From a virus: 64,000 nucleotides of DNA. Shown here in pieces: positions 56,138 through 63,379 of the stretch. The position numbers and the translations under genes are program-made. The stretch is from positions 1 to 64,000 of the IMG/VR virus record IMGVR_UViG_3300009506_000019; one strand, given 5' to 3'. The notes beneath the pieces are model-generated. The model saw only the letters and a list, made by a program, of their open reading frames with translations, did not search any database and was not told the DNA's origin. The stretch's first letter is position 1, and the number at the start of each line of letters is the position of its first letter.

Positions 56138-56939
56138 CGATGACCCTCAAATTCTGATTGCCACCACATCTCCAACATGTACCTACTTCATCAGAGGCGG
56201 CAACAAATCGCGCACCACACATACAAGTACGCTTTACGTTTAATGGCATCTCGGATATGTCCATCTCTGATGCTCCACCATGTCCATTCTGACACGTCCA
56301 ACCACCAGGAGTTTGATACTGCTGATCACCACAAACAGAACAATACCGTTCTTCCCTTCCAAACGTCACTGGTCCTGGACCTTGTAGCATATGGGCTGGA
56401 ATACCTGTGTGATATTCTTTATCTTTAAACGACCGACTTGCTACAGCACCAACTGAATTGTTGTATTTTCCTTCGTACAATCGATCAATGGTGCCTTCCA
56501 AAGTGTCGAAGTATATCTGGCAGATTCGTGTATCTCGATAGACTTTGACGGGTCTGACGACAACGATCTCAAGAGTCCATTGACTGATGAAACCCACGTC
56601 GCCAAAGCCAGCGGTGAGATGGACGAGGATTCCAAGACGTGCCATCGAACTTCGACCTTCAATGCAAGGCACGTACGATTTTGAACCCGCGACTTCGACG
56701 GTGTGACCGAGATATAGGGTACCGGGAAGCAAAATGAATCCATCTTGGGCATCGATTTCGAAAACCTCAGTTGGAGTCTCTTTTCTGACATCGAGTAGCT
56801 CCCCTTTATAAACGCGCAACTCTGACCCAAGAGTTAAATCGTATGAGTTGGGACCAAGATGATCAGAATTGAATGGGTCGATAACAATATGACCGGCCTC
56901 TACTTCATTCTGAATTCGAAGTCCTGTAAGCTTGGCCAT
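56112..56939 (-). CDS. dcd: dCTP deaminase with zinc-ribbon extension
   Basis: A 275-residue protein from ATG 56939 (TAATG overlap). The first 170 residues are dCTP deaminase: IDPFNSDHLGPNSYDLTLG at 20-38, GRSSMARLG at 95-103, GFGDVGFISQWTLE at 111-124 with the catalytic Glu. It converts dCTP to dUTP. The remaining 85 residues are a non-family extension with Cys/His sets C200, C203, C216, H220 and C239, C241, C255, C258, probably two zinc ribbons, perhaps a sensor or binding tail. Confidence 0.9.
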   Translation of the reverse strand: MAKLTGLRIQNEVEAGHIVIDPFNSDHLGPNSYDLTLGSELRVYKGELLDVRKETPTEVFEIDAQDGFILLPGTLYLGHTVEVAGSKSYVPCIEGRSSMARLGILVHLTAGFGDVGFISQWTLEIVVVRPVKVYRDTRICQIYFDTLEGTIDRLYEGKYNNSVGAVASRSFKDKEYHTGIPAHMLQGPGPVTFGREERYCSVCGDQQYQTPGGWTCQNGHGGASEMDISEMPLNVKRTCMCGARFVAASDEVGTCWRCGGNQNLRVIDGTPEGER

Positions 56940-57133
56940 TAGATAAGCCCCTTCTTCTCCGCAATCCACTCTGTGATTACCAGAGTGCCCTCGTCACCAT
57001 TTTTCCAAACTTCAGAATCATCATCAATCTGTGATTGCGGAATCCAATATTCATCGCCCTCTACGACCACAAGTATCGCATCATCTGTTTCGTGGATACA
57101 TTCTACATCATCATAACTTACCGTTCTTGACAT
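56939..57133 (-). CDS. small acidic phage protein
   Basis: A 64-residue protein of a kind I have met in other phages: DDAILVVVEGDEYWIPQSQI then EVWKNGDEGTLVITEWIAEK. Small beta-barrel-like. Function unknown. It lies between dCTP deaminase and the MazG-like gene; overlap with the gene before is 23 bases. Confidence 0.65.
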   Translation of the reverse strand: MSRTVSYDDVECIHETDDAILVVVEGDEYWIPQSQIDDDSEVWKNGDEGTLVITEWIAEKKGLI

Positions 57134-57377
57134 CTTTCAACCCGCCTGTCACATCGACGATCATCATCGCCAGGTTTGCAACGTCAGTAGATTCAATCAC
57201 AACGTTGTCCAGATTGTCTGCATTCAACGCGTCTTGAAGCTCCTGGACCTCTTCTTTCAAATGATTCAAAAGGCCCTGAGGAGTGGCCGTCTTCCACGTA
57301 TCACCACCATACTTTTTCTGCTTGATGGTAATTCGAGTGTCCATAAGTTCTGCGAATGTTTTAACCTCGTTTCTCAT
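57111..57377 (-). CDS. MazG-like nucleotide pyrophosphohydrolase
   Basis: An 88-residue all-alpha protein. KYGGDTWKTATPQGLLNHLK is followed by EEVQELQDA at 42-50 and ESTDVANLAMMIVD at 62-75: the ExxE...ExxD metal motif of the MazG/dUTPase-like superfamily. It would hydrolyse a (d)NTP to the monophosphate. In Z-genome phages a MazG-type enzyme (MazZ) makes dGMP/dAMP; the same could hold here. ATGA overlap with the helicase gene's end. Confidence 0.7.
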   Translation of the reverse strand: MRNEVKTFAELMDTRITIKQKKYGGDTWKTATPQGLLNHLKEEVQELQDALNADNLDNVVIESTDVANLAMMIVDVTGGLKDVKNGKL

Positions 57378-58816
57378 CCAATCACCGTGTCCCCATCTTT
57401 GTCGTATTGGTTCTTCCGTAATTGAGCATGCTTCCTCAAAAACGGAACATCGTCAACAAAATCTGTGACCAGACCATACTTCTTACCATTGTCTGATCTA
57501 CAGACTCTTCCCTTCAATTGGCGAGCGTCCTTGGTTGGATATGCAATGGCTATATTGTCCAACGACTTGATATTAAGTCCGTAACTTCCAATGTCAGACA
57601 CTACCAAAAGTTGTTCTTTATTCTGAACATCCTTGAAAACTTGATTTCGTTTTCCTCGAGCTGTGCTGCCCTGGAGCATCACCGGATCGTATCGTCGCAT
57701 TGCTTCACACAATGCTTCCCCATATGCAATCTTTTGATAGAAGACATAACAGCTCATACCACCATCTACCATGGCGGCAGCGTGGTTGGCTATCTGTTCA
57801 ATACGCTCCTCGTTGTCTATTACCTGCTCCTGCACAACGTCTTTGTATTCAAGCCCAGGCTCGTGTTTACCATCCCAATCTGCGAAGTTGGATATCTTAG
57901 GTGTGAGCGGCCTATTGATGATCAATGGTACGGTGACACCAAGCTTGATGAAATCCACCTCTCCACGACTATCGAAAATCTTCTTGCCAAAATGTTGTTC
58001 CATTTCTAGATTCTTGCCCTTCTCCGTAGCATGTGCCCACGCATACGGAGTGGCAGTCATCCCAACAAATCTGGCAGCAGGTAAATTACCATATAGCTTA
58101 TCAACGCTAGCATTATCAGCTTCATGTACCTCGTCATGTATGACCAGTCCAACATTGTCCAACCACTCCCGTAATGGCTCCTCTTTCCATGAAGCTGCTT
58201 TTTTCTTTTGCTTGTCGGACAGACGTAGAATTGTGCCAAGAGATTGCATGGTAGCGATTGTCACATCGCCAAGTTCAAAGTCACCAGATCCAACAATTCC
58301 AACCTGTCCAGGAACTACCTGATCAAAAGCTTCAAACGTCTGGTCGAGTAATGTTCTGCTATTAACAACAATTAGAGTGCGATGCTGGTGTAATTTCACC
58401 ATCAACTGCATCATAATTGTCTTGCCAGTACCAGTTGGACTAGCCACAATAACGTGTGACTCTTTGAATGTAGACTCAGCTGCTTCCACCTGAAATGGGT
58501 ATGGTGTAATGCTACCAAAGTCTATCTTGCCAAGATCAGAAATCTTCTCCGCTTGAGGGCGAAGATCAACTATCTCATATGGGATGTTGTCTCTTTGCAA
58601 TCGAAGACCAACACGCCAGACCAATCCGGTACGAAATTCCTGCTTCGGCATGTTGAAGAGATAGTTATATCCATCCCATCTCTTGTTTTTGAAATACCAA
58701 GTATGCTGATATCCAGCCGGATGGTAGCGCAGATCATTATTGAGCCGCGTGCAGACCTCTGCTGGTAGTGTGGGCTCAATCCGCGAAAAAACTCTATCTA
58801 CGACAATTTTGTGCAT
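57374..58816 (-). CDS. SF2 helicase, UvsW-like
   Basis: A 480-residue helicase. A 110-residue N-terminal domain of UvsW type precedes motif Q/I: SPTGTGKT at 126-133, DEVH near 227, TATPYAW near 254, then SDIGSYGLNI and LKGRVCRSD (motifs V, VI). UvsW remodels branched DNA and removes R-loops in recombination-dependent replication, consistent with RecA- and gp46/gp47-like genes in the same block. TGATG overlap with the gene before. Confidence 0.85.
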   Translation of the reverse strand: MHKIVVDRVFSRIEPTLPAEVCTRLNNDLRYHPAGYQHTWYFKNKRWDGYNYLFNMPKQEFRTGLVWRVGLRLQRDNIPYEIVDLRPQAEKISDLGKIDFGSITPYPFQVEAAESTFKESHVIVASPTGTGKTIMMQLMVKLHQHRTLIVVNSRTLLDQTFEAFDQVVPGQVGIVGSGDFELGDVTIATMQSLGTILRLSDKQKKKAASWKEEPLREWLDNVGLVIHDEVHEADNASVDKLYGNLPAARFVGMTATPYAWAHATEKGKNLEMEQHFGKKIFDSRGEVDFIKLGVTVPLIINRPLTPKISNFADWDGKHEPGLEYKDVVQEQVIDNEERIEQIANHAAAMVDGGMSCYVFYQKIAYGEALCEAMRRYDPVMLQGSTARGKRNQVFKDVQNKEQLLVVSDIGSYGLNIKSLDNIAIAYPTKDARQLKGRVCRSDNGKKYGLVTDFVDDVPFLRKHAQLRKNQYDKDGDTVIG

Positions 58817-59217
58817 CAGTGGCGCGATTGTCTTGGGTCCGGTACTCCGATTCCAGTCATAATCCGCGATGCTGCTTCATATTGACCACCAACAACCTGC
58901 CAAGTGCGATACAGTATGTCCTTCTTTGCCTCCAAACGCATTTGTGTCTCTTCGTCCCAATTTGGGTCTTTCTTCTTCTTCATAATCTTCTGTTCAGACC
59001 ATGCTGACACGATACAGTTGAATAGCTCGGTCACATAAGCTTGGTTGTTTGAAAAGATACCAAGCAGAGGGACAATCTGCGAGAGTACATCAATCGGACT
59101 GTTTGGGTGATACACTGGAACTTTATGAGCTAGAATAGCAGAACTCAAAAACTGCTGAAGATGATCTGTTGTGATGTCTTTCACATTCAGTATCGTAACC
59201 GGTGGCAGATTAATCAT
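58816..59217 (-). CDS. unknown helical protein
   Basis: A 133-residue protein from ATG 59217, in an ATGA overlap with the nuclease gene. N-terminal strands, then helices (LSSAILAHKVPVYHP, VLSQIVPLLGIFSNN), basic KKKKD segment near 80. It lies between nuclease and UvsW-like genes. No family recognised. Confidence 0.65.
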   Translation of the reverse strand: MINLPPVTILNVKDITTDHLQQFLSSAILAHKVPVYHPNSPIDVLSQIVPLLGIFSNNQAYVTELFNCIVSAWSEQKIMKKKKDPNWDEETQMRLEAKKDILYRTWQVVGGQYEAASRIMTGIGVPDPRQSRH

Positions 59218-59807
59218 TTCCAATTCTCCGGATCTGACTCCAACATATCCTTATATTGCCAGACAGCGACACTCACACAATCTGGATAGAAGAATATGAA
59301 ATGCTGCGTCTTACAGCGTTCGAGTCGTTCAGAGATTCGCGATGCGTGGTCATTGAATGCAGCACAGAATGTTGCCATATCGAACCGATTAAAAATCAAC
59401 ATTGGATTCTTGTCGATTGGACACTCTTCTTCTGCCTGTCGCAACCAAGCCCATACTTTCGCCTTCTCTGAGAAAAAGTTATGAAGACCCGTAAAATTGC
59501 TTGGCTGATTCTTCAGCTCAAGATGCCATTTGAAATCAGGGGCGTTGGTACAAATGTCACCAGCCATGTCGAATCCCTCTTTGAGAGCAGAGCCTCCAGA
59601 CATGGGTGTACGTTTGAATTCATAATTGCTCTTGCCCTGATTCCACCAGACAGCAATTTCTTTGGCCTTCTTGTTCTCAAAATTAGCGCCCTTACGGCGA
59701 GCAGCCTTCCCCGCCCTCGACTGTTTTTCTTTCAGCGAGGGGAGGAAGACGTGCCCGCATTCAGGACACTTGGCCCTAACTTGAGACTTTGTTTTTGCCT
59801 CTGTCAT
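59214..59807 (-). CDS. putative Hjc/RecB-like nuclease
   Basis: A 197-residue protein. N-terminal zinc pair CPECGH at 14-19. Residues 36-100 (RRKGANFENKKAKE, FKRTPMSGGS, DMAGDI, WHLELKN) match the PD-(D/E)xK layout of Holliday-junction resolvases of Hjc type: early Glu (44), Asp at 80/84, ElK at 97-99. Cuts branched or flap DNA; next to RecA. The fold is moderately sure, the exact substrate inferred. Confidence 0.65.
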   Translation of the reverse strand: MTEAKTKSQVRAKCPECGHVFLPSLKEKQSRAGKAARRKGANFENKKAKEIAVWWNQGKSNYEFKRTPMSGGSALKEGFDMAGDICTNAPDFKWHLELKNQPSNFTGLHNFFSEKAKVWAWLRQAEEECPIDKNPMLIFNRFDMATFCAAFNDHASRISERLERCKTQHFIFFYPDCVSVAVWQYKDMLESDPENWK

Positions 59808-61108
59808 GCTGTTGCTGCTTGTGGCTCCTCCACAATGTTCTCTGGTGGAACCACTGGCTCTCCCTTGGTCATACCAGAACCGTCAATCATGCCCATAGCA
59901 TCAAAGACCTCTGCTCTGATGTCATTCATGACTTCTGGGCGCTCTTTGATCTTGTTGATGAGAGCTGCTTTTCCGTTCTCATTTAGCGGACCAAATGAGA
60001 ACCAGGAGCTTGCTTGTTTGACAACACCGGTACGAATGCCAGTGTCAACATAGTCCTTGACCACATCAACACCACGCATGTACTCGATACCAGCCTCATC
60101 ACGGAAGTTCTCGAAGTACACATCGAAATCGAAATGATAGTTGGTGCTTGGCAATTCTGCAGGAATCGGAGCTGTTTTGTTTTTGACAACCTTTACCCGC
60201 GAATTGACTCCGACGCGTTTTTCTCTGAACACGCCGTCAACACCCTCTACCTTCCTGCGAATTTCTTCGTAGGAAACGACCTCGAACCTGTAGCTCGAGT
60301 AAAACTTCAGAGCGTTTCCACCGGTCTCGATTTCCGATTTCTCCCATCGAGTTGCCATGGGCTTGCCACGAATCTGATTGATGAAGTGCACCAATGAATG
60401 ACCTGTAGCAGCCGCCAGTGACGATGCCTTCTTCACGCCTTCCGACATGAGCTGGGCCGTAGTTGCCTTTTGGCCCTGTCCGACATCATTGATGAACACC
60501 TGCGATGGAACCAGTGCAGGACAGGAATCGAGAATGATGTAGTCCACATCCATCTGCAGACAAAGCATCATCGCATCGAAGAAATCCTCACCAGTCATGA
60601 TCTTCTCTGGCGTACTCTGTACCAGAATCAGATCGTTCGTGTTCATACCGGCACTCTCAGCAAACTGCTTGGAAAACGTACCTTCAGCGTCCAAAAATGC
60701 AACAAGCTTGTTGACCACATTCCCACTATGGTCAATCTTCGTACAACGCTGAATATACGCACCAATTGTCATACAACAGAGAGTCTTACCGGTGCCCTCC
60801 CAACCATGGATATCCATGATTCGGCCACCGATAAGACCTCCATTGCCAACCGCCAAGTCCATTGAAAGAATGCCAGATGGAGTAACCACGATTGGTTTAA
60901 CCGTGGGCTTTTGGGCAACGGCACCACCAAGTTTCTTGTTCAACTCTTCAATGATCTGATCTGCGTTTCCGACTCTGACCAATTGAATGTCTTGAGCCTT
61001 ATCTTTGGCTCTCTTGGAGGACTTCTTCTTTGGTGCCGGTGCTGGTACCGAAGTCGGCTCCTCTTTCGAGGCACTCTTATCCTGTTGTGGTTTCTTTTTG
61101 GTAGCCAT
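59804..61108 (-). CDS. recA: RecA/UvsX recombinase
   Basis: A 434-residue recombinase. A basic, Lys/Pro-rich N-terminus of about 45 residues precedes the core: Walker A GWEGTGKT at 102-109, Glu in DAEGTF, Walker B DYIILDSCPALVP, and an L2-like NQIRGKPMATRWEKSEIETG with GGNALKFYSS. The C-terminal domain carries an acidic tail. It pairs with the ssDNA-binding protein just upstream, as UvsX does with gp32. Confidence 0.95.
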   Translation of the reverse strand: MATKKKPQQDKSASKEEPTSVPAPAPKKKSSKRAKDKAQDIQLVRVGNADQIIEELNKKLGGAVAQKPTVKPIVVTPSGILSMDLAVGNGGLIGGRIMDIHGWEGTGKTLCCMTIGAYIQRCTKIDHSGNVVNKLVAFLDAEGTFSKQFAESAGMNTNDLILVQSTPEKIMTGEDFFDAMMLCLQMDVDYIILDSCPALVPSQVFINDVGQGQKATTAQLMSEGVKKASSLAAATGHSLVHFINQIRGKPMATRWEKSEIETGGNALKFYSSYRFEVVSYEEIRRKVEGVDGVFREKRVGVNSRVKVVKNKTAPIPAELPSTNYHFDFDVYFENFRDEAGIEYMRGVDVVKDYVDTGIRTGVVKQASSWFSFGPLNENGKAALINKIKERPEVMNDIRAEVFDAMGMIDGSGMTKGEPVVPPENIVEEPQAATA

Positions 61109-61111
61109 GAC

Positions 61112-62767
61112 TTACCCCTGTGCGATGCGTTGATCGACAGCAGCACTCAGCTTGACAAGATCAGCAAGTGGGGCAGTCGAGAAATCGGTTGTCCCAATGG
61201 TGGCCGTGAGGAATGGCATCATGTTTTGTGCGATGCCAGGACCTTGGAAATCTGGGATGTTGAGAAACTTCGCGTTCAATTGTTCCAAGATTTGCTGTCT
61301 CTGAGCCTCATCGCCACCAGCTTGCTGTGCTGGAGCTGGCTGCTGGGCCGGAGCTTGCGCAGCTGGTTGTGGTTGAGCTTGACCAGCTCCACCAAGGAGA
61401 GCCTCGATGTGATGAGCGTATTGCTCTTTCTTGTTTCCCTTCAAAAACGTGAGATATCCTCTGTCGTTCTCGAGGACCCATCCCAACGTTTTGCCACTAT
61501 ACTTGCCGAAATCGACGAGGACATCGGCTGGACCACCAGCCGCAGCAGCGACAGGTGCCGGTGCTGCAGCTGGGGTCGGAGCAGGCTGTGGCGCAGCCGG
61601 AGTCGGTACTGGAGCTGAGGTTGGTACCTGAGCTGGCGGAACTTGTTGAGCTTGAACCGGAGGTGCAAAGGTTGGCTGCCCTCCCACGGGGGCGTTGGGT
61701 ACCTCTGGTTGGGTGGGAGCCACACCAGGAACCGGCATTCCTGGCATTCCCTGGACCGGAGCTTGGGGCATGAATCCCTGGCCAGACGGGGCCGAGGGTA
61801 CGTATCCACCCCCAGGAGCTTGGGGATTATATCCGGGAATACCCCCTACTGGAAGCTGCATGGCTACCCCAGGAGTGGGGGTCTGTGGAGGTGCCGCAAC
61901 GGGCTGTGCAACGGGAGCCGCAGGAGTGGCCATCTGGGGCATCGTCGCCTGGGGCATCGGGTTGGCCGGAGGCATCGGATTGGCCGGAGGCATCGCCGCC
62001 TGGGGCATCGTCGTCTGAGGCATCGTCGTCTGAGGCATCGGATTGGCCGGAGGCAACGAAGCTGGCATGGCTCCGTGTGTGGCCACCGGTTGACCACCAG
62101 GCGTATAGCCTGGCATTTGTTGTTGAGGCTGACCACCAGCTACCTGTTGTGGCTGTTGCTGGGTTGTACCGTTGATGAACTTGAGCATGTCATCTTCGGT
62201 CTGGAACGGAATCATGTCAGAGATGGCTTTTTTCATCATCTCTTGACATTTGATTGAAAGAGCGTTCATGTCGCCCTGATAGTTGAAATCAGACTTGTCC
62301 TGACGAGAGGTTTTGTATTGAACCCGACGACCATTGCCCTCTGTCCAACACATCCAATCACAATCAGTGACCTTGCCACCCTGGTCGTACCACTTCGTCA
62401 TCTCCTCATAGAATTGATTGCCAAATTTGGCAATCTTCACATCTTGAGCTTCATAGTCCCATACAGGAAGGAGATGGACAGGTCGAACACTGAAGTCTTG
62501 TCGATTGCCGTCACGATCAAACTTGTCTTGTTGATCGAGGATATCCCAGAGAGGATCTTGATTGTCCTTCATCCAGGTAGAAAAGCTGGCATCAACTTGC
62601 CGATAGAAACGAAGGTTTTCCTTCTTCCCTTGTGGTGTAACTCTCGAACACGAAGGAATGTTGTGTACCCATCTGCCCTCGGCCTCTGGAAACAGAGGTC
62701 TGATGAGCTTGGGGTTGTTGGTGACGGTGAGGTAGATCGTGTCTTTTTTGATCTGAAGGAACGACAT
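61112..62767 (-). CDS. ssDNA-binding-protein-like protein with Pro-rich linker and GKY domain
   Basis: A 551-residue protein; AGGAGAATTCA precedes ATG 62767. The N-terminal 220 residues (SVRPVHLLPVWDYEAQDVKI, CDWMCWTEGNGRRVQYK) look like phage ssDNA-binding proteins of gp32 type. Then a low-complexity Pro/Gln/Ala/Met linker of about 200 residues with repeats of MPQTT, MPPANP type. Residues about 420-450 (FGKYSGKTLGWVLENDRGYL) match the small 'GKYkGkT' domain seen at the ends of nucleases. An acidic-free C-terminus ends it. Located next to RecA, as in T4-like gene sets. Confidence 0.7.
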   Translation of the reverse strand: MSFLQIKKDTIYLTVTNNPKLIRPLFPEAEGRWVHNIPSCSRVTPQGKKENLRFYRQVDASFSTWMKDNQDPLWDILDQQDKFDRDGNRQDFSVRPVHLLPVWDYEAQDVKIAKFGNQFYEEMTKWYDQGGKVTDCDWMCWTEGNGRRVQYKTSRQDKSDFNYQGDMNALSIKCQEMMKKAISDMIPFQTEDDMLKFINGTTQQQPQQVAGGQPQQQMPGYTPGGQPVATHGAMPASLPPANPMPQTTMPQTTMPQAAMPPANPMPPANPMPQATMPQMATPAAPVAQPVAAPPQTPTPGVAMQLPVGGIPGYNPQAPGGGYVPSAPSGQGFMPQAPVQGMPGMPVPGVAPTQPEVPNAPVGGQPTFAPPVQAQQVPPAQVPTSAPVPTPAAPQPAPTPAAAPAPVAAAAGGPADVLVDFGKYSGKTLGWVLENDRGYLTFLKGNKKEQYAHHIEALLGGAGQAQPQPAAQAPAQQPAPAQQAGGDEAQRQQILEQLNAKFLNIPDFQGPGIAQNMMPFLTATIGTTDFSTAPLADLVKLSAAVDQRIAQG

Positions 62768-62810
62768 TGAATTCTCCTGTTTTTGTCCGTTTTGGGTTTG
62801 GAATTAGTCT

Positions 62811-62842
62811 ACTCGTACTCGTACTCGTTGCTCGTCTCTCGT
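62811..62842. repeat. ACTCGT tandem repeat
   Basis: ACTCGT is repeated three times in a row (62811-62828) and continues as degenerate CTCGT copies to 62842. It lies in the gap upstream of the ssDNA-binding protein gene and before the gene at 62848. On the - strand it reads ACGAGT repeats. It could be a translation or transcription control site. Confidence 0.55.
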
Positions 62843-62847
62843 CCAGG

Positions 62848-63105
62848 TCATCGAGCCAAGTCTGCCTCGATACCTCGAATCTCACTAGTTATCACAGAAT
62901 AGGTAATTCCGTCAAACTCGTTGGCAACACCATGTTGCTGCCGAATGTTGAAAATCCGAATCATGGACTGCTCGATCTTCTTCAGAGCATCCAACTCCGC
63001 CTTGAGATAAGCGCGACGTGGATCTTCATCCTCGCCTCTACCTTCAACGTTTTGTGTCTCAAAGTTGTTTAGGTTGAAGCGGCGCTGAACGTTTTCTGTT
63101 GTCAT
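62848..63105 (-). CDS. unknown acidic protein, leaderless start
   Basis: An 85-residue protein from ATG 63105. Helical, charged (EDPRRAYLKAELDALKKIEQ). No ribosome-binding site precedes the start; an extended -10 promoter at 63114-63122 would put the transcript start only a few bases before ATG. It is the first gene before the ssDNA-binding protein. Not recognised. Confidence 0.6.
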   Translation of the reverse strand: MTTENVQRRFNLNNFETQNVEGRGEDEDPRRAYLKAELDALKKIEQSMIRIFNIRQQHGVANEFDGITYSVITSEIRGIEADLAR

Positions 63106-63113
63106 GATTCGCT

Positions 63114-63122
63114 ATTATAGCA
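63114..63122 (-). promoter_or_regulatory. extended -10 sigma-70 promoter
   Basis: On the - strand TGCTATAAT (63122 to 63114) is a full extended -10 box (TGn-TATAAT) with a weak or absent -35. Transcription would start about 63107, for the genes running left from 63105. It is unlike the -24/-12 sites on the + strand. Confidence 0.65.
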
Positions 63123-63214
63123 TAGCACTCTGACAAATTAACTGGTGGCCTGTTGAAGCCGACTGCTGGGGGGGGGAGGGATTACCATGCCGCCGACCCC
63201 AACAGGCCCCAACT

Positions 63215-63379
63215 TCAATCATCATCCCAGCATCTACACGGCAAAATACTGTCACCGTGGAACCTGCCACAATGAATACAATACTTCTCACGTATTGCAT
63301 TCAAGAACTTGAGCCGCTCCTCTTCACTCATCTCCTCAAATTCAGGGAGAACAATGCTGAGAAGCTGCTCAATGGTCAT
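63215..63379 (-). CDS. small Cys/His protein
   Basis: A 54-residue protein from ATG 63379 in a TGATG overlap with the PurA/PurZ-type gene; a longer frame upstream is only a shadow. Helical N-terminal half, then YCIHCGRFHGDSILPCRCWD, a Cys/His set common in small phage proteins. The 109 bases after it hold no gene but do hold the promoter at 63114 and a run of nine G (63171-63179). Confidence 0.65.
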   Translation of the reverse strand: MTIEQLLSIVLPEFEEMSEEERLKFLNAIREKYCIHCGRFHGDSILPCRCWDDD

